Notes: generated by a model not told the origin, from the sequence alone. A DNA stretch of 64,000 bases from Chryseosolibacter histidinae (GCF_018598225.1 NZ_JAHESF010000007.1:1-64000); one strand, 5' to 3'; positions 31,052 to 42,300 are shown, numbered from the stretch's first letter. Translations and numbers: made by a program.

Positions 31052-33196
31052 ATGAAGAAAGCCTGCCTGCAGCTTGTGCTGATGTTGTTTTTATGCTCTT
31101 TTTCAAAAGCCCAGAACACCGACTCGTTATATCGCGCGCTTGAAGACGCCAAAGACCTGCAACGCGCCACCCTCCTGATGAAAGTGGGTGACGTGGAGAT
31201 CGGCAAAGATCCTTCGGCGGCTTTTGGCAGGTTCCAGGAAGCGCTTAACATCTTCAAGGAAGAAGGCGACACATTGAAAGAGATCGACGCCATGCTTCGC
31301 CTCTCAACCGTTTACCTGAGGCAGGGCAAGAACGACCTGGCCATCAGGCTCGACTCCCTTTCCCTCTCCATGGCCAAAAGCAGGCAATACCTCCCGGGTT
31401 GGGCTACGGCCCACTTCAATATCGGCAGGTACCTGAACGCAAAGGGAATGTTCCGTGAGGCCATCACCCATTACCAGCAATGCATCGAGCTCAGGATCAA
31501 AGACGGGAAAGAGAACCAGGTGGCCAACGCTTACAACCAGATCGGGGTGGCGTATAAAAATCTCTCACAGTACGACGAGGCCAAGAAGTACTATACGGAA
31601 GGTATTGCCATGGCCCGTAGCAACAAGGACGAGACCACCCTGGCCGTGCTCTACATGAACCTCGGCAACGCGCACGCTATCACCGGCAATTACCAGGATG
31701 CGCTCGACAACCAGCTGCTCTCCATCCGCATCAAAGAGAAATCAGGAGACAGGAACGGGCTCACGCAATCATACATCAACACTTCCAACATCTACAGCTC
31801 CATGAAGCAGCCCGACCTCGCGCTCGAGTACCTGTACAAGGCGCTGCAGCTGAAAGAGAGTATCCAGAATCCCCGATCGCTGGCCTTCATCTATAACAAT
31901 ATGGGCGTGAGCTATGCGCGCAAGTTCATGACTGACAGCGCACAGCTCTATTTGGAAAGATCGCTCGAGGTACGCAAAAAGGCGAACGACAAGGCGGGCA
32001 TGGCCCAGTCTTACGTGAACCTTGGAAATCTTTTTCGCGACCAGAAGCTGTACGAGAAAAGCCTCGATTATTACATGTTGTCGCTCAAGCTCCGGGAGTC
32101 GCTGCAGAGCAAAGACGACCTGGCCAACATCTACTCCAACATCGGCACATTGTACACCAAGCTGGGCCAGTCTTCGAAAGGAGAAGAGTACCTGCTCAAG
32201 AGTCTCAAACTGTACAAGGCCACCGGCGCCGCTGCGATCCGGGAAACCTTATACAACCTTTCGGCGCTCTATGAGCTTACAGGCGATACCGAAAAAGCCG
32301 CGGACTACCGGAATGAGTTTCTGAGCCTGAGCGATTCGCTCATCAACGACGAAGTAGAGAACAGGCTGGTAAAGCTGCAGGCGGCATTCGAGATCGAACG
32401 AAAAGAGAACCAGCTTCGACTGAACCAACAGGAGACCGAGATCAAAACCCTTCAGCTACAGGAAAGCAGGAGGCAGATGTGGGGTCTTGCCATTGCGCTG
32501 GTCTTCACACTGATCTTGCTGGGCATTTATATTCAGCATTATAGCATCAAACGGAAGTCGGCCGCACAGCTGAAGCAGAAGAACGACCACATCGAGCTGC
32601 TGATCCGCGAGCTGCACCATCGCGTGAAGAACAACCTGCAGACCATCAGCAGCCTGCTGAGCCTGCAATCGTTCAGGGTGACAGACGAAAATGCACGGTC
32701 GGCGCTCAGGGAAGGGCAAAGCAGGATCGAAGCGATGTCACTCATTCACCAGAAACTGTACATCGATGACAACCTGCGCGGCGTAGATATGGAAGAATAC
32801 CTTCAGGCGCTGATCCAGACGCTGGCCGCATCGTTCGGATATCATGCAGGCATCATCAAAAGCAACATCGAAACGCAGGCCCGGAAGCTGGACGTTGACC
32901 TGGCCATCCCGATAGGGCTGATCATCAATGAGCTTATGATCAACGCCTTCAAACATGCTTTTCAGAGCGTTCAAAACCCCGAGCTGAAAGTGAGCCTGAA
33001 AAAAATATCCGACAGCAAGATCGAGCTGCTGGTGCGCGACAACGGTCCGGGTATACAAGACCTCGCCGCCAGCGACCAGCGCAAATCATTCGGCATGAAG
33101 CTGATCCAGACACTGACGCGGCAGCTGAACGGCTCCTTCTCGGTCAGCAACGCCGAGGGTGCCGTGTTCCAGCTAACCTTCGACGCGCCGTTATGA
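31052..33196 (+). CDS. TPR-containing sensor histidine kinase (HisKA_2 type)
   Basis: 714 residues: signal peptide (SFSKAQ, residue 21), about nine tetratricopeptide repeats over residues 60-430 in the periplasm, a coiled coil, one membrane helix (about 476-496), and a HisKA_2 kinase core with ELHHRVKNNLQTISSLL (His522) plus HATPase motifs NELMINAFKHAF and DNGPGIQ. The TPR solenoid probably reads a protein or peptide partner. Its LuxR-type regulator gene starts in the stop codon (ATGA). Confidence 0.93.
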   Translation: MKKACLQLVLMLFLCSFSKAQNTDSLYRALEDAKDLQRATLLMKVGDVEIGKDPSAAFGRFQEALNIFKEEGDTLKEIDAMLRLSTVYLRQGKNDLAIRLDSLSLSMAKSRQYLPGWATAHFNIGRYLNAKGMFREAITHYQQCIELRIKDGKENQVANAYNQIGVAYKNLSQYDEAKKYYTEGIAMARSNKDETTLAVLYMNLGNAHAITGNYQDALDNQLLSIRIKEKSGDRNGLTQSYINTSNIYSSMKQPDLALEYLYKALQLKESIQNPRSLAFIYNNMGVSYARKFMTDSAQLYLERSLEVRKKANDKAGMAQSYVNLGNLFRDQKLYEKSLDYYMLSLKLRESLQSKDDLANIYSNIGTLYTKLGQSSKGEEYLLKSLKLYKATGAAAIRETLYNLSALYELTGDTEKAADYRNEFLSLSDSLINDEVENRLVKLQAAFEIERKENQLRLNQQETEIKTLQLQESRRQMWGLAIALVFTLILLGIYIQHYSIKRKSAAQLKQKNDHIELLIRELHHRVKNNLQTISSLLSLQSFRVTDENARSALREGQSRIEAMSLIHQKLYIDDNLRGVDMEEYLQALIQTLAASFGYHAGIIKSNIETQARKLDVDLAIPIGLIINELMINAFKHAFQSVQNPELKVSLKKISDSKIELLVRDNGPGIQDLAASDQRKSFGMKLIQTLTRQLNGSFSVSNAEGAVFQLTFDAPL

Positions 33197-33786
33197 AAAA
33201 GATCCTGATCGTGGAAGACGAGCTGCTCACGGCCGAGCACATTGCAGAGATCCTGGAAGGAGAAGGTTACAACGTATGCGGCACTGCGCAAAACAGGGCC
33301 GAAGCGCTGGACCTTTTCAGGGCACACGCGCCGGACCTGATCATCTTTGACGTTTTTATCAAAGACAAGGTCACCGGCATCGAGCTGGCCAAAGAGATCT
33401 CGGCGCTGTCTGCCGTACCCTTTATCTACCTCACGGCATTCTCAGACAGCGCAACCCTGAAGCAGGCTGCTGAAACCAATTCCTCGGCGTACCTCATCAA
33501 ACCTTTCACAGCAAAACAGCTGCTGGCAACAGTGGAGATGGTGCTGATCGCGGCAGACGCCGGAACGAAGGTTGATCCGGATGCACCGACCCCACCTACC
33601 AAACGGGAAAAGGAAGTGCTCGAGCTCCTGGCCCGGGGAAATACCTCGCGGCAGATCGCGCAGATCCTCTCCATCAGCGAAATGACCGTGCAAACCCACC
33701 GCAAGAACATGATGAGTCGTTACAATACACTCTCATCCACCGAGCTCATCGCCATCGCCAGCAAATACCAGTGGATCAAACTTTAG
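33193..33786 (+). CDS. NarL/LuxR-type response regulator
   Basis: 197 residues: receiver with acidic pair EDE (8-10), phosphoacceptor Asp53 (IIFDVFI) and LIKPF; linker; LuxR helix-turn-helix at about 133-195 (TKREKEVLELLARGNTSRQIAQILSIS...). Partner of the TPR histidine kinase upstream by ATGA overlap. HisKA_2 kinases more often pair with regulators that lack DNA binding, so a LuxR output is of mild interest. Confidence 0.94.
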   Translation: MKKILIVEDELLTAEHIAEILEGEGYNVCGTAQNRAEALDLFRAHAPDLIIFDVFIKDKVTGIELAKEISALSAVPFIYLTAFSDSATLKQAAETNSSAYLIKPFTAKQLLATVEMVLIAADAGTKVDPDAPTPPTKREKEVLELLARGNTSRQIAQILSISEMTVQTHRKNMMSRYNTLSSTELIAIASKYQWIKL

Positions 33787-33791
33787 CATAA

Positions 33792-34175
33792 TCAGCTTCC
33801 CTGTTCATACGCCAACCGCATGAACTTCTTTACTTCTTCGTTCAGGTCCTCTTTTGCATACATCCGAAAATGATGATTGTATTGCTGCTCCCCCGGCACC
33901 TGTGCGATCTTCTGAAAACATAAATTGTCATCATAAGGCTTTTCGAAGGGAAAGACCACATGAATAAAATCTTTACCGAGCTGCGTAATGTAGGCGATGC
34001 GTTTGCGGGATGTGGCAACGCCGATCATCGTTTTGGCTGGATGAAACGTTACGTTTGCCAGCGCTTTGTATTGTTGTGTGAAGTGATGGAACAGCGCCAC
34101 TGTCTGGGGTGACTTTCCGCGCAGAAAATCATCAATGGTTTTATCCGTATCGGAAGCAGGTTGTTTTTTGGCCAT
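33792..34175 (-). CDS. DUF5655-domain protein
   Basis: 127 residues with a short, flexible N-terminus and 'TIDDFLRGKSPQTVALFHHFTQQYKAL...VTFHPAKTMIGVATSRKRIAYITQLGKDFIHVVFPF', the DUF5655 pattern. This domain is nuclease- or ligand-binding-like in predictions but not characterised. It is convergent with the LuxR-type regulator, with a five-base gap. Confidence 0.8.
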   Translation of the reverse strand: MAKKQPASDTDKTIDDFLRGKSPQTVALFHHFTQQYKALANVTFHPAKTMIGVATSRKRIAYITQLGKDFIHVVFPFEKPYDDNLCFQKIAQVPGEQQYNHHFRMYAKEDLNEEVKKFMRLAYEQGS

Positions 34176-34319
34176 GGTCGAAGTTAGCAGACGCCGGCTG
34201 ATTTTAAAAACTGACCATCACGCTCAGGCAGATACTTTTCCGGTTGATGCTGTGTCGGTCCACTCAGGGTGAAGGGTTGCACCCGCCGAACTCACTTTTT
34301 GCCTACCGGGAATAATTGA

Positions 34320-36578
34320 TCATTGCCCGATCGCTGACCGGAGAAACGTTCCCGTGATGGAGTGATCTGCTTCTATGAGCTGTGCCGGGGTTCCTTCAAA
34401 GACAACCTGGCCACCATTATTCCCGCCATCGGGGCCCATGTCTATGATCCAGTCTGCCTGTTTGATCACTTCGAGGTTATGTTCGATCACAATCACGGAA
34501 TTTTGCTGGTCGGCCATGCGGTTGATGATGCGCATCAGCAGGCCGATGTCAGACATGTGCAGTCCCGTGGTAGGTTCATCCATTACATAGATGCCGCCCT
34601 GTTTGTGCAGCTCCGTGGCGATCTTGATGCGTTGGCATTCACCACCCGAGAGCGTGCTCAAAGGCTGCCCAAGGGTGAGGTAATGCAAACCTACGTCGTG
34701 GATGGCCTGCAGCCTGTGCTTCAGCTCTTTTTTATCAAAGAACTGCAACGCTTCGCTGATGGTCATGGCCAGCACTTCTGCGATGGACCTGTCTTTGAAG
34801 GTATACCGCAGCACCTCCTCTTTGAAACGTTTTCCATTGCAGATCTCACACGGCGTTTTGATGGGCTCCAGAAAAGCAAGGTCTGTGTAAATGAAACCTA
34901 TGCCCTGGCAATTATCACAAGCGCCTTTCGAGTTGAAGCTAAACAGCGAAGCGCTCACTTTGTTGGCCTGCGCAAACAGCTGCCGGATGTCATCCATCAC
35001 TCCGGTATAGGTAGCCGGGTTCGAGCGGATGGATGAGCTCACCGCGGATTGATCGATCACAATGGCGTCAGGATGTTTTTTCAGGAACACATGATTGATC
35101 AACGAGCTCTTACCCGAGCCAGCCACACCGGTAACCACCGTGAGCACACCCTTCGGAATATTGACTGTTACCTGCCGGAGGTTGTGAAGCGAAGCATTCT
35201 TGATCTCCATACATCCATCGGAAATGCGATAACTGTTCTTCAGCGGTGTAACGTGTTTCAGGTACTTGCCCGTGAGCGTCGGCGCCGATAGAAGTTCCTC
35301 GAAAGATCCTTCAAAAACGATCTGACCACCGCGCGTGCCGGCATGCGGACCGACATCGACAATATGATCAGCGATGGCTATAACATCCGGATCGTGTTCC
35401 ACCACCAGCACCGTGTTACCCTTATCGCGAAGCTTGCGCAGCAGCTCATTCAGCCGGTGCACATCGCGCGGATGCAGCCCTATGCTCGGTTCGTCGAAAA
35501 CATAGATCATATCCGTGAGGTTGCTGGTGAGGTGTTTCACCATTTTGATACGCTGCGACTCTCCCCCTGACAGTGTGGTGGTCTCACGATCGAGAGAAAG
35601 ATATCCCAGGCCGATAGAAACAAGATGTTGTAACCGTGTAACAATGCCGTTGACGACTGTGGCCGTGGCCGGATGGTTGATGGTATTCACTACGTTGACC
35701 AGCGCACGCACTTCCATAGCCGTATAATCTGCAATGTTGTAACCATTGATCCTGCTGGCCAGCACCGACTGGTTCAGGCGCGTGCCCTTGCATGCTGTAC
35801 ACGGCAAAGACGACATAAAGGGCTCCAGCTTTTTGCGTGTGGACTCTGCCAGTGCGCTGATATCGCGTTTGATATAAAGCCGGTTGAACTTCTCCACCAC
35901 ACCTTCATACGTTATCTTAAACGCGCCCGCTTCGGTCTTCAGATCGAACTTTTTATCTTTCCCGTAAAGAAACATTTCCCACTCTTCAGCACTGTAATCT
36001 TTCAGTTTCTTATCCCTGTCAAAAAGGCCTGAGTAAGCGTAACTGTTCCAGTACCAGGTTCCGACAGCAAATACCGGGAACAGGATAGCGCCCTCGTTCA
36101 GTGACTTTGAGGTATCGAGGAATTTTTCAAGGTCGAGTCCCACCTTTTTGCCAATGCCCGAACACTCGGGACACATACCGCCCGGATCGTTGAACGAAAA
36201 AGCATAGGCATAGCCGTGATGCGGATGGCCCAGCCGGGAGAACAGCAGCCGGAGCAAAGAATAAACATCGGTGATGGTACCTACCGTTGAGCGTGAGTTT
36301 CCGCCCAGGCGTTTCTGATCGATCACAATGGTAGTGGAAAGGTTCTCGATGACATCGGCATCGGGCTGGCTATACTTGGGCAGCAGGTTGCGGACAAAAA
36401 AAGTGAATGTCTCATTCAGCTGCCGCTGTGCTTCCGTGCTGATGGTATCGAACACGATGGACGATTTTCCCGAGCCCGATACACCCGTAAAGATGGTGAT
36501 CTTACGTTTGGGGATCTTCAGGCTGATGTTCTTCAGGTTGTTCTCACGGGCGCCCTGGATGACAATATATTCCTGCAT
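34320..36578 (-). CDS. UvrA-like ABC ATPase (short paralogue, class UvrA2-type)
   Basis: 752 residues from the ATG at 36578 (a longer frame from 36638 lacks support). Two ABC modules: Walker A GVSGSGKSS and GVAGSGKSS, signatures LSGGESQRIKMV and LSGGECQRIKIA, Walker B followed by DEPSIGLHPRD and DEPTTGLHMSD. Zinc-finger Cys pairs are present (CPECSGIG, CTACKGTRL, CDNCQGIGF, CEICNGKRF). Canonical UvrA is about 940 residues; here the UvrB-binding domain region and part of the insertion domains are missing, as in UvrA paralogues linked to drug resistance or self-protection. Downstream of a small gene and possibly co-transcribed. Confidence 0.92.
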   Translation of the reverse strand: MQEYIVIQGARENNLKNISLKIPKRKITIFTGVSGSGKSSIVFDTISTEAQRQLNETFTFFVRNLLPKYSQPDADVIENLSTTIVIDQKRLGGNSRSTVGTITDVYSLLRLLFSRLGHPHHGYAYAFSFNDPGGMCPECSGIGKKVGLDLEKFLDTSKSLNEGAILFPVFAVGTWYWNSYAYSGLFDRDKKLKDYSAEEWEMFLYGKDKKFDLKTEAGAFKITYEGVVEKFNRLYIKRDISALAESTRKKLEPFMSSLPCTACKGTRLNQSVLASRINGYNIADYTAMEVRALVNVVNTINHPATATVVNGIVTRLQHLVSIGLGYLSLDRETTTLSGGESQRIKMVKHLTSNLTDMIYVFDEPSIGLHPRDVHRLNELLRKLRDKGNTVLVVEHDPDVIAIADHIVDVGPHAGTRGGQIVFEGSFEELLSAPTLTGKYLKHVTPLKNSYRISDGCMEIKNASLHNLRQVTVNIPKGVLTVVTGVAGSGKSSLINHVFLKKHPDAIVIDQSAVSSSIRSNPATYTGVMDDIRQLFAQANKVSASLFSFNSKGACDNCQGIGFIYTDLAFLEPIKTPCEICNGKRFKEEVLRYTFKDRSIAEVLAMTISEALQFFDKKELKHRLQAIHDVGLHYLTLGQPLSTLSGGECQRIKIATELHKQGGIYVMDEPTTGLHMSDIGLLMRIINRMADQQNSVIVIEHNLEVIKQADWIIDMGPDGGNNGGQVVFEGTPAQLIEADHSITGTFLRSAIGQ

Positions 36579-36612
36579 ATATATAGATTTGTTTAAGTCG
36601 TTAATCGTTAGA

Positions 36613-36822
36613 TCAATCCCTGAGCTCCGCACACGCATATCCCTGCTGCTCCAGGAGCGCGATCACGGTATCGCGGTCTGAAAGCGGGCATTCGATGCGC
36701 AGCACTTTGTCGCAGTCATCGAGATCGAAATTCCACCTGCCACCAACCGTGTGATCGAGCAAAGGCGCCAGGTTGCGTACCTCGGCCGTTGTCTGTACAG
36801 AAGTTTTGAATACCATGACCAT
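36613..36822 (-). CDS. Small HMA-like (ferredoxin-fold) protein without metal cysteines
   Basis: 69 residues from the ATG at 36822 (36816 also possible). Pattern 'VFKTSVQTTAEVRNLAPLLDH..GGRWNFDLDDCDKVLRIECP...VIALLEQQGYACAEL' is a beta-alpha-beta-beta-alpha-beta ferredoxin-like fold as in heavy-metal-associated domains, but the CxxC is absent. Such orphan proteins are common in Bacteroidota and have no known role. It ends 34 bases before the UvrA paralogue start, same strand. Confidence 0.65.
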   Translation of the reverse strand: MVMVFKTSVQTTAEVRNLAPLLDHTVGGRWNFDLDDCDKVLRIECPLSDRDTVIALLEQQGYACAELRD

Positions 36823-37019
36823 AAGTGAAATTGACGTGATGATGTTTTTATAGCGCACAAAGATGAAGCAGGTGCGGGTAGATGCATCCATGCAAAACGG
36901 ATCGCGATCAATGCAAAGCGGATTAAAAAGCAATTTTCGAAGTCGCGTTTTCAAAAAAGTTTTCTTTTGGTAACTTGCAGTCTTCTCTTCACCATTTTAA
37001 AAAACACAAACAAAGGCCT

Positions 37020-37958
37020 ATGAGCAATTCATATAGGGATACATCGCTTATGGAAAAAAGTGAGTTCTGCTATATCGATGATCGTGGTGCCGCAGCACAG
37101 ATCGTGCTTCATGAGTGCAAGCTGAACGGGGCGCATTTGTATTCCGCCAGCAGCAGTCCCGCCAACGAAGTGCGGATCCGCGAGCTCCAGGAAGAGCCTG
37201 TGCTGAACATGTATTTTTCGCTGGAAGGCCGCTGGTTATCGAAAGCCAGGCACGGCGGGCGCGAGTTTCCCCTGACCGGCGCCCAGCATACGCTCAATTA
37301 CACACCTCACTTCGATGGGTACTATGTCATGAGCAGAACAGCACAGAAGAATTTTGGCATCATCCTCTACGAATCGTTCTTCTCACGACTGCTGGCCAAC
37401 GAGCTCGAATGCCTGAAACGATTCTGGGATAAGGCACAAAAAGGAGAAGCTGCCCACATCCTTCCTTATGCGATGCCGATCACACCGGAGCAGCGCGGCA
37501 TTATCAGCGACATGCAGCAATGTGCTTATACCGGCCACCTGCGCGAGCTGTTCTACGAATCCAGGATCCTCGACCTCTACCTGCTTCAGGCCGAACAGGC
37601 AGAGCTCCTCATCAACAGGAAATACACACCATTGAAACCGGGCGACACGGAAAAGCTATACGCAGCGCGGCAGTACGTTCAGGACCAGCTGCTCACACCG
37701 CTTACCCTCGAGGCCATCGCCAGGCACGCCGGGTTGAATGACTTCAAACTGAAAAAGGGATTCAAACAATTGTTCGGCACCAGCGTATTCTCCTACCTCA
37801 ATGCGCTGAAAATGAATTACGCCCTCCGGATGTTACGCGACACAGGGTGCACCGTGGCTGAAGTGGCACATGCGGTCGGTTATGGTGAGCCTCATAATTT
37901 TACAAAGGCCTTCAAGAAGCACTTCGGTTATCTACCAAGGCATGCGAAGGGGTGGTGA
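37020..37958 (+). CDS. AraC-family transcriptional regulator
   Basis: 312 residues from the ATG at 37020. The N-terminal domain (about 1-200) is a beta-rich ligand-binding part of the Bacteroidota siderophore/sugar-regulator style. The C-terminal 100 residues contain the two HTH motifs, ending 'VGYGEPHNFTKAFKKHFGYLPRHAKGW', the AraC signature. Divergent from the small HMA-like gene. Its targets cannot be told from context; the nearest downstream gene is an aldo/keto reductase 280 bases away. Confidence 0.9.
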   Translation: MSNSYRDTSLMEKSEFCYIDDRGAAAQIVLHECKLNGAHLYSASSSPANEVRIRELQEEPVLNMYFSLEGRWLSKARHGGREFPLTGAQHTLNYTPHFDGYYVMSRTAQKNFGIILYESFFSRLLANELECLKRFWDKAQKGEAAHILPYAMPITPEQRGIISDMQQCAYTGHLRELFYESRILDLYLLQAEQAELLINRKYTPLKPGDTEKLYAARQYVQDQLLTPLTLEAIARHAGLNDFKLKKGFKQLFGTSVFSYLNALKMNYALRMLRDTGCTVAEVAHAVGYGEPHNFTKAFKKHFGYLPRHAKGW

Positions 37959-37960
37959 AA

Positions 37961-37993
37961 GAGTCGACGGTCCACAGACGACAGTCCACGGCA
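37961..37993. repeat. Word repeat, family A, third copy
   Basis: GAGTCGACGGTCCACAGACGACAGTCCACGG begins three bases after the AraC stop codon. Only one arm seen. Confidence 0.65.
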
Positions 37994-38239
37994 GAGGCCA
38001 GCGCGTCAGGTGTTCTACGCTGATTGTTAAACATTTATTAATCGCCACGCTCACTTCCCAATGAATTAGTTTCTCTTCAGCCACTTTATTACGGCGAAAT
38101 TGGTTAAGGGAACTGTAATGCCTGGTTCCTGCAGATCCAGCACAACAATAAAAGACTGTGTATTTGCGACTTTATTATGAAGGATCTGACCGATCCGGCA
38201 GGGAAACGCAAACTGAACATATTAATCAAAATCATTTTC

Positions 38240-39259
38240 ATGAAGTACAATTTATTGGGAAACACCGGGCTGAAGGTCTCCGAGCTTTGCCTGGGAACGA
38301 TGACCTTCGGCGGACGCGGCATCTGGACAGCGATCGGCACCCTGGAACAACAGGCTGTTGACGAGCTGATGAAAAGTGCTGTGGACGCCGGCATCAATTT
38401 TATCGATACGGCAAACGTTTATTCCATCGGGTTGTCAGAAGAATTGACTGGCAAGTCTATCCGGAACCTCGGCCTGAAACGCGACGACCTGGTCATCGCC
38501 ACCAAGGTAAGAGGCAAAATGGGTGAAGGCCCCAACGAGGTCGGCCTCAGCAGAAAACACATTCTCGCACAGGTAGATGACAGCCTCCGGCGACTGAATA
38601 CTGACTACATCGATCTTTACCAGATCCACGGCTACGATGCCCTCACGCCGTTGGAAGACACCATCGATACACTCGACACACTCGTGCAGAGCGGCAAAGT
38701 ACGTTACATCGGCGCCAGCAATCTCGCCGCCTGGCATTTGATGAAGGGCCTCAGCTATTCGCACTATATGCGGAAGTCGAAATTTGTTTCTCTTCAGGCC
38801 TATTACACCCTTGCGGGAAGAGACCTCGAGCGGGAGATCATTCCCCTGCTGCACGATCAGAAAGTGGGATTGATGGTGTGGAGCCCGCTTGCCGGCGGAT
38901 TCCTCAGTGGCAAGTTTACCCGCACCGGTGAGGCAGAAGCAGGGTCACGCAGAACAAGCTTCGACTTCCCTCCCGTGAACAAAGAAAAGGCATACGACAT
39001 CATCGACGTGCTTCAAACCATGAGCAAAGATAAAAATGCTTCCGTGGCACAGCTTGCCCTGGCCTGGCTCCTGCACCAGAAAGCGGTCACAACGGTGATC
39101 ATAGGCGCCAAAAAGCCAGACCAACTGAGCGATAACCTGAAAGCCGTTGATGTGAGATTCACACCCGAAGATCTGCAGAAGCTCGACGAGATCAGCAAGC
39201 TGACACCTGAATATCCTGCCTGGATGCTCGAACGCCAGGGCGCCGATCGTAAAGCATAG
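38240..39259 (+). CDS. Aldo/keto reductase
   Basis: 339 residues from the ATG at 38240 (an upstream ATG at 38177 adds a non-conserved head). TIM-barrel NADPH oxidoreductase: GLKVSELCLGTMTFGG, FIDTANVYSIGLSE (catalytic Asp and Tyr), VIATKVRGK (Lys), YIDLYQIHGYD (His), and the C-terminal NADPH loop TTVIIGAKKPDQL. Close in style to YakC/Tas-type reductases that act on aldehydes and quinones. Substrate not predictable. Confidence 0.95.
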   Translation: MKYNLLGNTGLKVSELCLGTMTFGGRGIWTAIGTLEQQAVDELMKSAVDAGINFIDTANVYSIGLSEELTGKSIRNLGLKRDDLVIATKVRGKMGEGPNEVGLSRKHILAQVDDSLRRLNTDYIDLYQIHGYDALTPLEDTIDTLDTLVQSGKVRYIGASNLAAWHLMKGLSYSHYMRKSKFVSLQAYYTLAGRDLEREIIPLLHDQKVGLMVWSPLAGGFLSGKFTRTGEAEAGSRRTSFDFPPVNKEKAYDIIDVLQTMSKDKNASVAQLALAWLLHQKAVTTVIIGAKKPDQLSDNLKAVDVRFTPEDLQKLDEISKLTPEYPAWMLERQGADRKA

Positions 39260-39264
39260 ATTTT

Positions 39265-39303
39265 TCTGATCGATCCTTCGCTGAGATGGAGGGATCGATC
39301 AGA
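39265..39303. terminator. 12-bp perfect inverted repeat between convergent genes
   Basis: TCTGATCGATCC (39265-39276) and GGATCGATCAGA (39292-39303) flank a 15-base loop. The right arm contains the stop codon of the helicase gene. No T-run follows either side, so terminator function is inferred only from the position between convergent genes. Confidence 0.5.
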
Positions 39304-42300
39304 TCGTCACCACCGTAGCCAATTCCCTGAACCTGCACAACGCATTGGTCCACCGCATCTGATCCACGGTTCTGCAATCGGCTTCGAGCAACTGGTCTGA
39401 TGCCACCAGGATACACACACACCGTGCACGGCTTGTGGCAACATTCAACCGGTTGGGATTGTAAAGGAAGTTCATACCTCTGGGCACATCCTGCGAGGTG
39501 GAGCTGGTCATGGAATAGATCACGATGGCGGCTTCCTGTCCCTGAAATTTGTCTACCGTACCCACCCTGCATTGCGGAAGCCTTTCAGCGAGCGCAGCCA
39601 CCTGGGCATTGTAGGGCGCCACGATCACAATATCGTTGGCTGTCACCTTCGCGCGCTGCCCCTTGTCGTTAGTCCACTCCACGTTGCCATTGGTAAGCTG
39701 GTGAACGATCTTCTCAATGGTATCGACCTCTTCCGCCGACTTATTCTGATTGCCAGTGTGGCGCACCGGAACATAGAACAGTCCCGCGCCGGTAAACGAG
39801 GGTGTGCCGGAGATCTGCTGACTCTCGAGGCCCGTGAGCGCACGCAACCTGTTCTCATAAAAAAGCTCAGAGGTGAAGGTAGTGATGCTCGGATGCAGCC
39901 TGCGGGTGACTCCCAGAAAGATCCCTTTATCTTCAAGCATTGTTTTGTGACCATCCAGCAGGTGGGTGAGCGCGGCAACATCAGCACCTTCAGGGTGTGA
40001 AGCTTTCTGCGGTTGCTCCAGCTGCTGTGGATCTCCCAATAAAATAATATTTTTCGCTGAGCGCGATGCGGCCAGCACGTGGGGCAGCGACATCTGTCCC
40101 GCCTCATCCACAAAAAGATAGTCCAGCGTTTCGCGTGCATCGTTGTGCGCCCACAGCCATGCAGTGCCGCCCACTACTTTTCCTTCGTCCAGTGTTTTCA
40201 GGGCCTTCTTGGTATCGGTCACTTCTTCCAGTCCTGGCGGTAATGTTTCGCTTTTGTCTTTGGATTTGTGCACAAGCTTTACAGGAACGCCCTGCTTGGC
40301 GCCCAGCTCCAGCACTTTATCGAATAAGTTCCTGATCACCTTATGGCTAGGGGCCGTGATGCCGATGCGTTTTCCCTGCTGCACCAGACTGATGATCATC
40401 ATGGCACCGGTATGGGTTTTTCCCGATCCCGGAGGGCCCTGGATACCCAGCACACTGTGCCTCAGCTGTGAGGCAATGCGGATAGCACCTTCCAGCACAT
40501 CTTCGCCTGCATTCAGCAAAGGACCATTTGCCGGCGTGGCAAGCCTGGGTGCTTTCTTGAGCAGCAGGTCTTTGGTGGCACGGTAAGGTGCTATCTCGAG
40601 ACCATCTTCGATCACCGTGAAGGCAACATCAAAGATCGCAGTAGCCAACGGCTCTATTGTCACCACTTCCTCTTCATGCACGTGCTTTGGATGGATGTTC
40701 TGACTCTCGCCGGTCTTTTTGATGTCTATAATACATTGTTCCTGCGAGAGGGCATGTACCGTTCCGATCTTGTTGCCCATCACCTCGTGCAGAGCGTCAT
40801 CTTCACCGATGCCCACTTCCTGCGGCGGGTAGCTGTAGCGATGGATGGGAAGTTTGCTTCTGCCCGTCAGCGGAACATCGCCTATGTATTGAAGGCCGGC
40901 AATGGCTTTGCGCTCATCGATCAACTCATCGTAACTCATCTCATGAAGGCGGAAGAATTCCCACCAGGCGCTCTTGCTTTCCCTGCGGAAATAATCGATC
41001 TGATTGGCCAGCAGCCATTTCGCCTTGTGGTGCTCCGTCCACGTGCCGCGGTCTTCAGGCAAGTCCTGGGTAAGTCCTTCAAAGAGCGACTTGGCCCTGA
41101 TCTGCAGCTCTTCAACGTTGTCGGTAGCTTCTCCGGTCTTGAGCTCCGGCCTTGCAATAACGTTTCCTTTGGCCATTGAGTCGGCGCGTAATTTTTCAAG
41201 CCATCGGTGAATGGCTTCGGTTGCAAAGCAGTCGTCTGCGTTATATTCTTCCACGCGGGCAATGATCTCTCCGGTGAGCGAAGCATGATCGTTCAGCTCG
41301 AGCGCAAACTCCACAGTTCTGCGGGCGGAGCTTGCCTGGTGCAACTCGATCTTCCGGGTGTAACCTGCAAACTGCTCAAGGTCTTTCAGCGAATAACGTT
41401 CAACACTGGCGCGCATGCTCTCCCTGATCACTGCATAGAGATCTGTAAACCGCTCGGCACGCAGCAGCCAGTCGAGGTCGGCCTCATGAATGCCGTGGCG
41501 GCCCGTGAGACGTTTGATGGCAGAAGGCTCGTAAGGTGAAAAATGATAAATATGAAGGTCAGGGTATTGCTTCAGCCGTGCCATCACAAACGTCATGAAT
41601 TCACCGAAGGCACGTTTCTCCTCCACCCTGCTCTTTGCCCAGCGCTTCTCATAGGTGAGCTCACCCTTTTCGTTGGCGAACGCATAGCCGAACAGATACT
41701 CCAGTCCGAGCTGATCGAAGAAGGGATCGCCTTCGATGTCAAAATAAATATCACCTTTTGAAGGTTCTGGCAGTCGCGCAAAACCACGTCCGGCTGCTAC
41801 GGGCAACAGCTCATGAAGCAACGCTTTCTGCAGCCTGCCTTCCAGCTGGATTCTCGCCTGCCCATGAATGTTATTGTAGGTCTCGATGTTTCCCCGTTCG
41901 GGTTTTGCAGGCAGGGGATTATCTCTTCGTGCAAAAGTTTCCAGCGTGCTGATCTCGTGTTTCTTCAGCTCGCCGATGTGCATGGCGCGGATGCCTGCGA
42001 TGAGGGAAAGATGATCATCGTCGTGACGCTTCTTGTCACATTCCTTCCACCAGTTGCAGATGCCGCACTGCTCCACGGGCTCGGGGTAAGTTGGTAACGG
42101 TTCAGCATTGATCACGGCGGCCAGCGACCGTTGTGTAAGACGATAGTAAGCTTTGAAGTCCGCAAACCTGAACTGCTCGATATCAAAAGGGTTGCCAGGC
42201 TTTACCACGTACATGTATTCCGGCTCAACACCCTGGATGCTGTGAACGATATCGGTATACAGCGAAAGCTGAAGAATGGTGCCTGCGCGGGTATTCCTCG

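Noticed and set aside
34320-36578. Canonical excinuclease UvrA
   Set aside because: About 190 residues too short and lacks the UvrB-binding segment pattern; better described as a UvrA paralogue.
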